A DNA stretch of 64,000 nt from Cololabis saira (lineage: Eukaryota; Chordata; Actinopteri; Beloniformes; Belonidae). Made by a program: the position numbers and the translations under genes. The notes beneath the pieces were generated by a model. It did not search any database and was not told the DNA's origin. It worked only from the letters and a program-made list of their open reading frames with translations. Where the stretch lies: contig NC_084610.1 in NCBI RefSeq assembly GCF_033807715.1, positions 5,573,769 through 5,637,768 of the forward strand, read 5' to 3'. Below, one piece after another: positions 37,001 to 48,963 of the stretch. Positions within the stretch are counted from its first letter, which is position 1; each line of letters begins with the position of its first letter.

Positions 37001-38611
37001 AGATTTTCGGTTTCTTGATCTTGAAGCATTTATGATCCGAGCTTTATCTGCCCATGAACTACCCTGCATGAGTTGTCGAGGCAAAAACCTCCATCTCCTC
37101 ATAAGCAGATATTTGCATTCAGATGCAAGCTAAAAACAAACCGACTGGCCCAGTTCTGACCCCATGCCCAAGCGAAGCTGTGTTGGGGGCATGCTTTTGT
37201 CCAGCACAAGAGCCCCCGAGGTGGACAAAGATTGGGCCGAACCCAGAGAGCACTCAGACCATTCATCTTCTTAATGGCTCTGTCGAAATTTCATAATAGA
37301 CTTTAATTCAGCTATGTGCTACGCAAGGGGAAATTAAGGCCTTTTTGAGTGGGGCAAACAGGAGGGCATGGCCACAGTCCAAAAACAGAGGCTTCAATGC
37401 AGGCATGAAGGAAGCTGACGGGAATAAAAAGTAATAACGACTGTTTACAATTTTCTTTTCAGCCTCAGATAATTAAAATCACTATTATGCGTTCCTCTGC
37501 ATCATTTGTTTTGACATTGCTATAATTGGTCTTTAATATAATAAATCCCTCAGCACATTTGCCTGCTTTCTTTTTGTTACAACAAACAATTTTTTGGTTG
37601 CATTCTCTGTTTTTTCCATTTTGATTTCATTCCTTTCTCCTAATATGACAAAGGTTAAAATATTAGACTGGGACTAAAACTGGTATAGGATACGTAAACA
37701 TGCCAGAGAGATGTAAACAGGAAGTAAAAGTGTCTGTATTTCACTATACGGACATTTAATGAGGTAGTTATAGATGTCGGGATATGAACACCTCTGGCCA
37801 CTTCCATGGATGTTCCTTCATTGCAATTAATGATGTAGCGATTGTGGCTTGGTGGCCACATTATTTAATCATTTCCCTGTTAGGCCTTTTTCATTCAGGT
37901 GCTAAAGCAAAAATGCACTCTGATTTAACAGCTTTGTATTAAAAAAAATACCTCATTTATTCAAAACGGGGTTGTGGACATCCTGCAAGGGCAAAGGGCC
38001 AAGTACCTGGATGGATTCTCATCTGTCACTTACGATAACCTGGACTTTATTTAACTGGATAGAATTGAATTTGTTTTCTTCCTTTGTAAAGTGCACAAAT
38101 CTCTGATTAGCTAATTTGTTAAACCAGCCATTGAAATATCTGTCATTATAGGCAAGAAGGGCATGGAAACAATTATTCTTGAAACCAGATGACTCCAATC
38201 GTGCATGCGTGTAGCGTCAAATGAAACGCTAAAGAGCTGTTTCGCTTGTGTGCCTTGACGTTATCGTCCTCCTCCCATTATTAAGACTGACCCACTCTGA
38301 AAAGAAAAAAATGAAGAGCAGTTTGATCTTTTTAGTGTTGACATCTTTCACACGGAGGTGGAACTTTATGAGCAAAAACTAAAGCAAGTACAAATCGGCT
38401 ACACTGCAGTTTAAAACAATAAAGGAAGAAAGTAGGAGAGATGGCCAAAGTTGCAGACACAGACAGCACTAAAAACAGTTTTGAGTCTTTTTTTCTGATT
38501 CTATATTTCCTAACCTTTGACTCTTCAGTCGAACACACCGACTGGTCGCCTGGCGCGCTCTCTGCTCTTGGCTGGCTGAGTTGCTGACTCACCTCTCCCT
38601 CCGTGGCTTTG
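34081..38611. other. non-coding sequence, no gene seen
   Basis: No gene is supported. The 109-codon minus frame at 35923-36252 and the 114-codon minus frame at 34949-35293 have no domain. A CA-rich tract lies at 35235-35275. The segment 34590-34740 has several homeodomain-like motifs (GATTAATT, CATTAG, GGTAATTGG) and a TTGGCA half-site and may be non-coding regulatory DNA, but this is weak. Confidence 0.5.
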
Positions 38612-38673
38612 CACCAGCCAGCCGGCCTGCCAGCCAGCCAGCCGGGCAGCCGGCCGGCCGGCCCACAGGCCAG
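38612..38673. repeat. GC-rich CCAGCC/CCGGCC tetranucleotide tract
   Basis: A tract of CAGC, CCAG and CCGG tetranucleotides, including 'cagccagccagccgggcagc' and 'cggccggccggcc'. The second part is self-complementary and could form a hairpin. It arose by slippage of a 4-bp unit. Confidence 0.85.
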
Positions 38674-39589
38674 CTCTGTTGACAAATTGTTATTTGATAT
38701 GTTCGGCAATTGGCGTGAACGAGGACTATTCCAGCGTTTCGTCTCTCTGCTTTAAACTCCGAGCAGCTGAAGGATTAGGTAGCAGATTTCTGAGGCTGAA
38801 CGTGTATTGTTCGATGATAGATGGTGACAAGCAACCAACACCTCACGCACCAAATCAGACTAATAGGAGACAAGTTGAAGTATGAGTGGGTTTTTGGCAG
38901 GAGGAAGGGGTCAACTGTGTGTGCACTTAAAAATATGGAGGTGAAACGTCTGCTGTAACTTTATGCAAGACTGCAGCAGTGTGTGTATGTGTGTGTGCGT
39001 CCACCGGGCAGCCAGCTGGGTAGTGGAATGTTATGGATGTAGTAACGCTGCTATTCTGGGTGCTTTCCCCCAGTGTGCATCTCATCAGCATGGCACGAGA
39101 GGTTCAGCTATTTCAAGGGGAATCCAGATTCCATACATAAGCAAGGTATTGTGGGTATGTCTGTGGATTGTTTCCATCTATGTTGGGTGAGTAAAGATAA
39201 AGGTCAACGATTCAGATATAAAACCAAAACAGGACACTGTATAAAAAAATTTGATATACTTCTTTCATCTGCTGTCCAGTCATGCTAGCAGCATCTCACA
39301 TTACCTACAATACAGGTTGCCAAATGTGTCACATTTTATAGGGGGAAAAAAGTGGAGAACATATGGAGAACGCATAAATACACACATTTGCAAGTTAAAT
39401 GGAAAATAAATGTAAAACTGATAGTCATGTTGACAACAAATTATAAATATATTCAGCTTGCTGATGTCCAGCTGCAACAGCTTGGAGGTTCAGTCCAGCT
39501 AAGCATGCAGTTGAAATCAGCCGTAGCTCACCAATCTTTCCCAATGGCAACTTTCTAACTTTCAGGTTGAAGCCAATAAGGAACTAAGA
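38674..39589. other. unique non-coding sequence, no gene seen
   Basis: Short frames only. Nothing recognised. Confidence 0.55.
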
Positions 39590-39860
39590 AAAACTAAAAT
39601 GTCCAACTTTGCAGCAGAAATAAACAAATTTGAGGACCAGAGAACAGCTTTACTCTCTGTAGCTAGATTTCACACCCATGACATCTATACGCGACGTGCT
39701 GACTGTGACTGACATAAGGGTGTTTTCCATACGGCTTCGCAGGCCTGCTCGTTTGCGACACAGAGCCATAACAAAGAAGATACTTTAGAAACAGTCTTTG
39801 GACAACCAATAGGTGACATCACGAGGGGTTTGTCCAGTTCTTATACAGTCTATGGTTTGT
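39590..39860 (-). repeat. short teleost repeat family, longest copy
   Basis: Read on the minus strand it begins 'ccatagactgtataagaac', 'tggacaaacccctcgtgatgtcacc' (39856 down) and ends 'tctgctgcaaagttggacattttag' (39620-39596). It thus links the block shared with 30049-30101 to the block shared with 17888-17906, showing that they belong to one family. No coding capacity. Confidence 0.6.
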
Positions 39861-42664
39861 ATCCAGATAGCACAGGATGTTTGGCCCAAACTCAAAGCCC
39901 CCATCTGCTCCTCTGACACCATGGAGTCAAGGTGATAGTGACTGCCTAAACTTGACACGTACAAGCCAGACATAACCCAAATTTTCATTTTCTTGAGCTT
40001 TTTGGGCCATGCTTGGCCCTCACAACAGTTGCCATATCCCATATCCAAGCTTATGAAATTTGAGTCACGTCTGGATGCCAGAAAGCCAAGTTTGGCCCTT
40101 TGTGACACATCGGACCCACATAGCACTTTCCAGTGCCGTAAATGAGATGTAAGTTCCAAAATCAGCCTAGCATTGGCCCAAAAGACACCTCAATGCAACT
40201 TTAGTATGTGACATCAGAAGATGTGGAAGTCCAAGGTTTGGGACTTTACGATATGAACAACTTTGAGTATAAAAATAGCTGCTACAATAATGACGTCAGC
40301 CTCCTCACTGATAAAACGATAATGTTCTGTGACAAAGTCCACACTGCTGCCTCCAGCTGTATCCAGGCTCCAAAATGAGCTTTGATGGCCTGCTCCCACA
40401 GTACGCAGGGGCGGAAAAAGAAACCAGAAATGATTTCATGAAACTCTACAAACATAATCTACCAGGCTATTAAAAGAGCTGTGGTCTTTCTGGGATGAAT
40501 TTTAATCTTTTTTGCACACGAGTAATCAGTTAATCGATCATTCTTTCAGTACGAATAACAAGCTTATTAGTATCAAGGACTGCTTCCAAGTGTGTCTCAA
40601 GTAAATCATTGCTCTTTAGCTGAAATTTAGTTGCTGTATGTTGATTGGCAAATGGCTTGATCTGATTTTTGATGAGGGAAGCAATAAAAGTGCAGCATCT
40701 TCCATTAGTAGCGCTATGAGTCGATGTTTAAGCCAAAGCCTTTTATTGCTTTTTGCACGTCTTGCTGGACTCCTTGGAAACAGGAGTTTAAAGGACAGAA
40801 AATGACATTTCGCGGTGTACAGTTCAGGGTGATCTTTGTAGTGCATCACCCGCTCAGAGTCTGCTAAAAATATCAGTACTCGCATTGTTGTTACACAGAT
40901 ACACACATGAAGCGTCACTGTGGAAACCACCTCAAACATTCCCGTAAAGACATTCACAGCGCTCCCCACCTCACGCCGTTCTGTAATCCACACTGCCCTA
41001 TTTTCTACCGCGATCCTTCCCATCACCAGTCAGTGCCTTCCCACACTGGTCCCATCTGTCAGACTGAAATCTGATCGAGTCGAGAGTGGCATGTCATCTC
41101 ATCTCGCCGAATCTCCAGAGTGGACCCAGACTCTTTTCTCTCAGTTCAAATTTTGCAGATGTCAGGACACTTTACCACTGAAAGTCTACGTCGGGAAATT
41201 AAACTGCAATAATAAACCAGCGTGAAATGTATCTGCAGTTTAAGACCCCTCGAAAATAAAGTCTGCTAAGATCTTTACAAAATGTTCTTCCCGTTTCAAC
41301 TGTCAAAGCATGACGTGCATTTTGAAAGACAAATGAATACGGTTCCATTTCTCTCCAGCAAACCAGCAGGTTGCAGCTGAATTTCAAGTGTTTGTTGAAA
41401 AAGAAATCAAGATAAAGCCCAGACAGAAATACCACTGCACAAGGCTTTATTCCCCATGACACGGGAGCAAGCGAGGCATCGACCATCAAGTTCACGCCAA
41501 CATGTGTCGAACATTTACTGGACCTTGACCAGGGCCGGTGTCTGCGACGGGCAATTCCATTACTCACAGGCGAGGTGAAAGGTCAGCAAGCGATCAATAT
41601 GTGGACGGTGGAGATAGACGGATAGAGACTCGGATAAAAAGAACTCACTGTGCTCTGCGGTTGTGACCCCCCGGCACAAGACAGGAAAACAAACGCACCT
41701 TGAATGAGGAGCGCCGGTTGGAGAGAACCTCACGCAAAAGGTGTTATATTCAGATGGATGGCTGATGCACTTTGGCATCATGGGAAAATTCACAGCACCG
41801 GGAACAAAGACAACTAAGAGCAAAGTTTAGGGCAACATTCAACATATCCAGCCCATCCATGACATCTAAACCACTATCTGCACAATTATATCATGTATTG
41901 ATCAGCGTTTGGGTGGGGGGGGGGGTCAACACGGAGACATTTAACAACTGCTCTGCTAAACAAGCTCACCAATCAACAGGCACAAAAGCTCAGTTTACTA
42001 TATGAGCGAGAAGGGCTCTCAATCTTTATGAGTAATTGTTACCAACGAGGAAAGGAGCAAGTATTGGCTGCCAAGAGTCAATATCTGTAATCAACAGAAT
42101 AGACTGCTGCTGAGATAATCGGCAAGAAGCCATACTGGCGACACTTTGGAATATCTGCTTCGGTGGGAAACCATTGTGGGAGGGTAAAAGCACGCGTCTG
42201 ACAGGCAGGTCAGCCTCAAGATGCATTCAGAGAGGCAGCGACGTGATTCTGCAACGGCATTTTCCTATAAAGTGACTCAACTATGACCGCACTGCTGTGC
42301 AACACAGGACAACGTGCACATTAAATAGCCAACATTTCACTGAAGACACAATCAATTCAGCCTATCACCATAGAATCAAATTTAACATGAAATATCATAC
42401 ATTACCAATTAGAAACAGTGGCTTTTTGACTTTTCTAATAGGGTTCCTGTATTTCTGATGGCATGTTGGAGTCACATGTGTCAAGTTACCACCCAATCAG
42501 CTTTGAGGATTTTCTGTTCACATTAATGGAGCTCAATAATCACAGTCTAGGCAACTACTTTCTTCTGCTCTTCAAAAAACCCAGTAAATGTGTGCAAGAC
42601 ATTTCATGGATACTATATGATTTCTATTATCAGTTTTATTTTATTCTTCTGCTATTGTAAGGGG
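39861..42664. other. non-coding sequence, no gene seen
   Basis: Frames of 122-136 codons (39785-40159, 40616-41026 and 41199-41567, all minus) overlap frames on the plus strand and have no domains. A CRE palindrome TGACGTCA is at 40291-40298. A G11 run is at 41915-41925. Confidence 0.5.
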
Positions 42665-42731
42665 CCAACCTGGATAACCTGGGTCAACCTGGATAACCTG
42701 GACAACCTGGGTCAACCTGGGTCAACCTGGA
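42665..42731 (+). repeat. 9-10-bp minisatellite (CAACCTGGRT)
   Basis: Seven consecutive units of CAACCTGG(A/G)(T/C) or AACCTGG(A/G)T alternate across 67 bp, for example 'caacctggataacctgggt'. Imperfect unit alternation suggests a short, locally expanded minisatellite. Confidence 0.9.
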
Positions 42732-42735
42732 CGGG

Positions 42736-45700
42736 GGCTTGGCTCAGGAGAGTAGCCTATGATCTACATGCTGCTCAATAAATCGTGCCTTTTATATGAT
42801 TTTACCCATTGAAAGTTAAATACCGGTACATTAAAACACTGTTGTCTTGGTTGTGAAATCTAAGTATAGAGACTAAAACTAACTGTTGCACCACACAGTA
42901 TGTGTTTATTTTGGCTGGTAAGCATTTTAACTTCAGGGGAGGTCAGTGGACTTCAACCCGCTTTGGAAACCAACCCCCTAGTAGTCGTTCAAGTAACTCC
43001 ACACTTCAGCATGTTCTGGATTATGTCAGACGAGCGAACCAAACGTGGCTCCCCGGATAAGCATAAGCTGCCAAACAGCCGGGTTTCGTGACAAAAGAGT
43101 TCAAATCCAATGATTCCTTCCTCTTTTTTTTTTTAACTGAAAAATTCAAATTGTGTTTTGAAGCTTAGTTCATACAAGAAGTGACAGAGTTTCTGCACAC
43201 AACAATCATCGAGAGAAATAAGACTCCCTCTCTCTGAGCACAAAAGTCTCTTGCATATTGCATATTTGATTTCTTTACAAACTCCTCAGTTTAACGGTTA
43301 ATAAGTTGTTGCATCATATGAAGTTTGGTTAAGCTTTTAAATCTGAATGTGATAACAGTCAAAGAGGAGCTGCATTTATTTCACTAAATGAAAAAAAGTT
43401 CCAATTTAAAAAGAAGAAAAGGACACATGCTGGGGATTTTTTTTTTCTTTTTAAATCAATCAATGGGGGTTGCACGTGTAACCGATCCGTGCATTCATGT
43501 GTGAAATAGTGACCGGTGTTTTGACACCATGTTTCCATGCCGCTCACTTCGGCAGCTATGCAGGCATCGACTTCCAACTATTGTTCACTGCTCCTCTGAT
43601 GAAATGTCACGCTGGCTGGTGTCTGCTTCCCCCAGAAATAATCACCGTCATGATTATTTACATATTTGCAAAGAACAATTATCATAAATTACAACTTTGT
43701 GAAGATACGCCCGGCTGCTCTGTGGGTGCGGCGAACACATTCGCCAGTTTCTTTGGGTCATGATGGAATATGAACGGCGATCGTCCTTTTTTGTTTTTTC
43801 TCTTTCCTCGAAGGATGCCTCCATCTTCTAATGAAGCACTCGCTGTTGTGAATGAGGACTCAATGAGGCGTGCAGTGGGGCCTCACCATCTTTTCCTTGC
43901 CTCTTCTCCCCTCTCGTTTCTGTGCATCTCAACCTTTTGTACTGAGAATTAGAATAAGGGCCATTACCCTCCGTCGGGGACAAGCACGCACATGCGAAGG
44001 GCTTCCAAAGTACATTTCTTCTCTATTTGAGATGGAGAAAAGTTTTTCATTTCAGCATAACTGCTGAATTAAAGATCAGTTCCTGCCACGGCAGTATCAC
44101 AGATGTACAGCTCGCTCACATCCGCTGAACTTCATACGCGAGCGATTCACTTGGACTTGCTGCTCAGACTTTAAAGAGTAAGCTTTGGGTATCGCTGTTG
44201 CAGTGTCACATTGAAATTAAGCCTTCTTTCCGAAACAAGAGAAGCAGATTATAACGAAGACAGCGGGGGGCTCGAAAGAAACTTCTGCCTGTGTTGGGTT
44301 TCTTGCTGGCCCAGAAACAGACGGGGTATCGCAGGACATTTGTGTCGCAACGTGAAAACAGTATCAGACGTTCACAGAGTGCAAGTTTCGCATGACTCCC
44401 TGTCTCGCCCTCTTCATCTCTCCAACCCATCTCTCAGTGGACTCCCATGGGTCGTTGTCTCTAATCTGGATTCCCACCGTCTTCTACATTACTGACAGTG
44501 CATCGATCACAGTTAAACACATGCCCTTTACCGTGCCCGCCATCAGCTGATGCAGTGTGCGTGTGTGTCGAGCCGCCAAGGGATCCCCGACCGCAACCCA
44601 ACCCAGCCCTCCCTAATCCCTCAAAAATGTCTGCAACGCGATGGAAACATTACGCTGCTCTGCGCTGTGGGATAGCGCAGCACAACGAGCTCAGGATTAG
44701 CATACATTTCAATTGCTCTTTTGTCTGAAATACAACAGCGGGTGAACAAGGGGGCAACTCTCCGCTACTGGTGCCAAAACTTGCTTTTCAGTTTGGGAAG
44801 CAGTGGTCTTGAGAGCGGGGAGGACAACAATACAGAGATTTATGCCTGAATTTTAAGCGTATTTGGATCAGTTAACGCGAGCACACTTATGACTTAATTC
44901 TAAATCTTAGATTTGGCACTGGACAGCTTCCTTCCCTCCTTCCTTTCCTGTGGTTGGATGCTGAGGAACTTGTAGTGCCTGCATTTGGTGGAGCTAAAAT
45001 GCTCCACCATTTTGCTGTCCGCGACACGCTGGGGTGTCAGGTGACATCCACCGTCATCAGTGATGCCAAACACTGAATTAACACAGCATTAAATGTTTTA
45101 AAAAAAAAAACAAACAAACAAAATTAAATTAAATGATTGCTATACCTCAGTTCGGTATCCTCATCAAACACTGATTATTTTTTCATTGTTTAAGGCTTTA
45201 ATCTACCCACAATGCCAAAATATTACCCATATCAATTTTATAGTAACTTAGGAAAAGTAAAGTAGCATGCCTCCCTATTGCACTTTTTTTGAATGATGCT
45301 TTAATTTAAAAATAAGACATCTTCTTCTTCTTCTTCTGAAAGTGTTACATTTTAAGGAAGATTAATCCCTGACATTTCTGTCGGACCTTTTGACTGTTTC
45401 AATATTTGACGTCTTGCTTGTTTTAAGTGTTTTTAAGGCACCTTAATAATTGTGATAAGATCATGAAATATGTGAGCCGTATCTCAAAAACGGTACCGTC
45501 GGTCCATATTTGAGCGTTTGCAGCCCATCTCCACCTGTGTCGCTTCAGTCATCGGTGCTGATGACAAGCCGATTAATTCAGTGCTCACGGTTCTACTCTG
45601 ATGCAAATGGTGAAATAATGAAGAATGTTTAGCCATTTGTTACATTCGGTTTTGTCTGACAAAATAATCAATTCAGGAAACGCAGGTGTCTGTTACCACA

Positions 45701-47839
45701 CAGCAGGTGTTAATTACAAAATGGCAGGTGTTTTGGCGGTCAGTGAGCGGCGTACGTGGCAATCTGCCACAGCGGAGGGGGATAATGAAGATGTGGGTTT
45801 ACTGCAATCATAATGAATACTGCAGGGAAGGAAAGATGAATCGAAATTTTGTTATAAACATTACCTCTCTATACGAAACATGTTCGATAAAGCAGAAAAG
45901 AAAATTAAAGATAGTTGCAATAAAACATCTAAGTTCCATTACACAGTTTCGAAGGAGGTCCAAATACATTTGATAAATAAGCATAAAGATCTTGTCCCTC
46001 ATTAACATTCAGCTGAAGGACAGGAATCCATGCATGATTGACATGATGGTGAACTTAAAAATAAATACATTGCATTTAATGTAAATAGGCATCACTGTTG
46101 TTGTTTACAGCAGCACAGATAATCAGCAATGCAACATAACAGCCTTGAAAATTTCAAACATACGTGACGGTTTCCTTTTGGATGTAATACAGTTACAAAA
46201 GACTGAATTTGAAGGTAAACATGACTCGCATTTCAACTGCGGGAGCGTTTTTTTTTAGAAGTGTGGAGTTATCTTTAAAAATATGGATAAACACCGCATT
46301 GTTGTTTTCTTTTTTGGAAACTGACCAGCCCCTGGATGGGGTCCTGGTGTCCGACTTCCTGGCAGCTCGACCTGCCATGTATAGATTAGCCGCAGCTAAG
46401 AGAATGAAGTCGGCGTCTTTAGCAGCTTCAAAAACCACGCAGCATTGCATCTGATATTACGACGGCGGCCATGATGTACAGCAGCCGGCGCTGCATAACC
46501 ACACCACAACGCCTCGCACCAGGTGGTGTCCAGGGGTTCCAGCAAGCCTGCAACGCGCCGCTTCTGATCACACATTTTTCATTTTTTAGTATGCACACCA
46601 GACATGCTTCCAACCACCACCACAACTTCTAGCCATACTCTTTCCACTCTATTAAATCCTACGCTGCAAGAACCAGACTAAACATTATTTTAGTTTTTAT
46701 GATTACAAAACAATAATAAGGGTCCTTCTTTTTACAACAGCTCAAGTATGAGTTTATTCTTCCCAACAGGCTCCTACAAAACTAGAAAATAAGAGAAGAT
46801 GAATGGCATGCCTCCATGCAGGAAAAGCTAAAGATAAATGCATCTGCTGTCAAGCCACTTGGGAAATTGAAATAACAGTTAATCACTAAGAAAATAATGT
46901 GTTGCATCGCTTTGTGTTTTGATGCCTGGGTGGTGGAATAGCAGGCGATCACAGGATTTTGTGCTCCAACACAACAGCATGCCAGTCTCTCCCGCCCATA
47001 TGTTGCTGTGCTTACTCCCTCCTGTTCCATCCATCTAATAATGGGAGGAGGATGAGAGAAAATGCCTCAGTGTCAATGGCCCAGCCACTGAGATTCCATT
47101 ATTACAACCATAAATCCTTCCAGTGCCCCCGCCTCTCCCTCAGCTCCCCCCCCCCTCCCCCTCCTTTCCTGCTCCTCTCATAATGCACCAGCAGTATTTG
47201 GGTGGCAAAACTTAAAACACACTCAGCTGAGATGAGAGTGTTACCTTCAACAGCTTCCTGAAGAATAACCGTCCATCACAATGTCAGTGCCCAAGGAGCC
47301 ACTCCCTCGAGACAGGTTTAACTGCGCTCATTACAGTGTGAGAGGAGATTTGCTGCAAGTGTGTGTACAGATACTGTACTTGCACCTGTTTTTGTCTTTG
47401 CCACAAAGTTATCCCCCGACTTATGAGCATCAGACATGCAAACTTTCCCGTATACTAATAACGCAGCTCTCAGGTCCAAATTAGAGTTTGAGGATCATTC
47501 GTACAACTTGGTAAGGAGGGTGGAGTCCCCTCTATACATCACTGGACAAATCCCATGACTTACAATTGGTTTGATATGATCTGTACCAGTGGTATTGTAG
47601 GGGTACCAGACCCATTGTGAAGGGGTCTGGCTGGCCAGGTAACTGACAACAGGAGTCACTAGCCGGGCTAAATGTGTAGCTGTCAGAAACTAAAACTAAT
47701 AGTACCAATACTGTACATTACAAATGTTGGATATACGAACAAAATGGTGATATGAAAAACCTCCCAAAGCTGTTCTCAGGCAGCTTTTAGCATTCAAATT
47801 GAACATTTGTTTTTGGTTTGGCGTCATTGAGAGACATTG
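42736..47839. other. non-coding sequence, no gene seen
   Basis: No gene is supported. Simple sequence includes CTT repeats at 45321-45337, an A-run with CAAA and TTAAA repeats near 45101-45135, and a C10 run at 47146-47155. Open frames are short and unrecognised. Confidence 0.5.
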
Positions 47840-48354
47840 GGAGAGGACTGTCAGCTCTCAGTGGAGATGTTCACAGGTGGGAACCAGGAAGGAATTGAGA
47901 GTCAGCACCTCCAAATCTGAGACCATGGCTCTCAGTTGGACACGGGTGGAGTACCGTGGTGATGTCTCAGTTGAAGGAGGTTAAGTATCTCAGGGTCTTG
48001 TTCACGAGTGAAGGAAGAACTGAACAAGAGACCAATGGCGCTTTTATACTAGTACCTACTCAGCGTGACTTGACTCGTAACGCCTCGTCTCGCTTCCACT
48101 CACCTTGACCTTGTTTGTTTTTAGACACCCAGATGAGAAGTAGGAGGTTGGAGCAAAGCTGCTGTGACGTATTTGATTGTGTGATCTAAACGGAGAAGAC
48201 AACAACACTAAAGATGTAGAACCTGGAGGAGATGATATATGTGCTGCTGGGTCTGTGACTTGTGTTCGATATCAAGTTAAAAAAAGGGAGTGAAAGAAAC
48301 TTTAAGCGGCAACGCTTTTTTTAAAATTTTGTTTGTCTCGGCGCTGCTGAAAAG

Positions 48355-48483
48355 TCAGCTGGAGTCGCGAGCGGCTGAGAAGTGACAGAGCTCCTGGTAG
48401 ATTTGGTCGTTCCTTATCGCCACCAGGTTTATGAACATCTGCACCTCAGAGTTGGGTCATGAAACAGACGTTTGCGCTGCCAT
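48355..48483 (-). pseudogene. possible Myb/SANT-like fragment in the MITE
   Basis: On the minus strand, a start at 48483 gives 'MAAQTSVS', a stop at 48457-48459, then 'PNSEVQMFINLVAIRNDQIY' and 'QELCHFSAARDSS' to a stop at 48355-48357. The 'EVQ-F--LVA---IQ-EL' spacing is reminiscent of the first helix of the Myb/SANT-like (trihelix) proteins encoded by fish Harbinger elements. The match is short and from recognition only. If right, it supports the Harbinger origin of the host element. Confidence 0.4.
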
Positions 48484-48559
48484 TGCTTGTTGAATAAAAT
48501 GAAGAAGCCGCGAGTCACTCTTTCGCTGATTTCCACCTCCTGATTCAAACGTCTGACGG

Positions 48560-48603
48560 CCCCGCCCCCCGACCAATCGGTGGCCTGTAGTGTGATGACG
48601 TCA
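48560..48603 (+). promoter_or_regulatory. GC box, CCAAT-like and CRE motifs within a transposon
   Basis: Within 44 bp lie a GC box (CCCCGCCCCC, 48560-48569), a CCAAT-like site (GACCAATCGG, about 48571-48580) and a full CRE palindrome (TGACGTCA, 48596-48603). These are the parts of a TATA-less promoter and sit inside the 699-bp element. Activity is inference. Confidence 0.35.
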
Positions 48604-48963
48604 GAGACAGGCCAACTCAGGATACAGAAAAAGTATCAACTCCACACGCCTCCACCTGCCTCCACCCCTAGTGGAGAAGCACAAAACCGGGGCGAGGCGA
48701 GTCGCACTGAGTAGGTACTAGTGGAAAAGCGCCACAACAGGCAAATCGGGCTCGCTTCCACGGGAATGTGTCTCGAGCAGGAGACAACCTTCAAACACAT
48801 CCAGGGAGAGATTATATTTCTAAGCTGGCATGGGAACATTTTGGGTTCCCCCTGGAAGAGCTGGTGGAGGTGGCTGCGGAGAGGTAGGTCTGTGCTTCTC
48901 TTCCCAGGCAGCTGCCCCCGCGACCCAGACCCAGATAAGTGGCTATTAATGGATGGATGGATG

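Larger units (their letters stand above)
48036..48734. mobile_element. 699-bp Harbinger-like MITE with 3-bp duplication
   Basis: Inverted ends run TGGCGCTTTTATACTAG at the left and, on the opposite strand, TGGCGCTTTTCCACTAG at the right, continuing into shared 'TACCTACTCAG' and 'CGACTCG' sequence. The element is flanked by the triplet CAA on both sides (48033-48035 and 48735-48737). Removing the element and one CAA restores the continuous RTE sequence '..gagacCAAcaggcaaatcgg', so the boundaries are exact. A 3-bp duplication is the usual mark of PIF/Harbinger insertion. Internally it has no transposase but may keep a Myb/SANT-like fragment (entered separately) and a group of promoter-like motifs at 48560-48603. 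Confidence 0.8.
47850..48963 (+). mobile_element. RTE-clade (Rex3-like) retrotransposon 3' fragment, interrupted
   Basis: The left half (47850-48035) encodes a decayed piece of reverse transcriptase with 'RVSTSKSETMALS' (about 47899-47937) and 'aagtatctcagggtcttg', followed by 'ttcacgagtgaaggaagaac'. The right half (48738-48963) has 'ctaagctggcatgggaacat', 'ttgggttccccctggaagag', 'ctgctgcccccgcgaccc..' type sequence ('agctgcccccgcgacccaga') and an ATGG tail 'aatggatggatggatg' at about 48949-48963. This is the 3' end of an RTE-type fish element; Rex3 is known to end in GATG repeats. It is 5'-truncated, has an internal deletion, and is split by the Harbinger-like element at 48036-48734. Not functional. 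Confidence 0.85.

Noticed and set aside
41911..41925. G run as a G-quadruplex candidate
   Set aside because: It is one homopolymer run without the four separated G-tracts needed; the same holds for 183-192 and for the C run at 47146-47155.
43096..43115. 'gagttcaaatcc', resembling a tRNA B box
   Set aside because: No matching A box, acceptor stem or cloverleaf could be formed around it.
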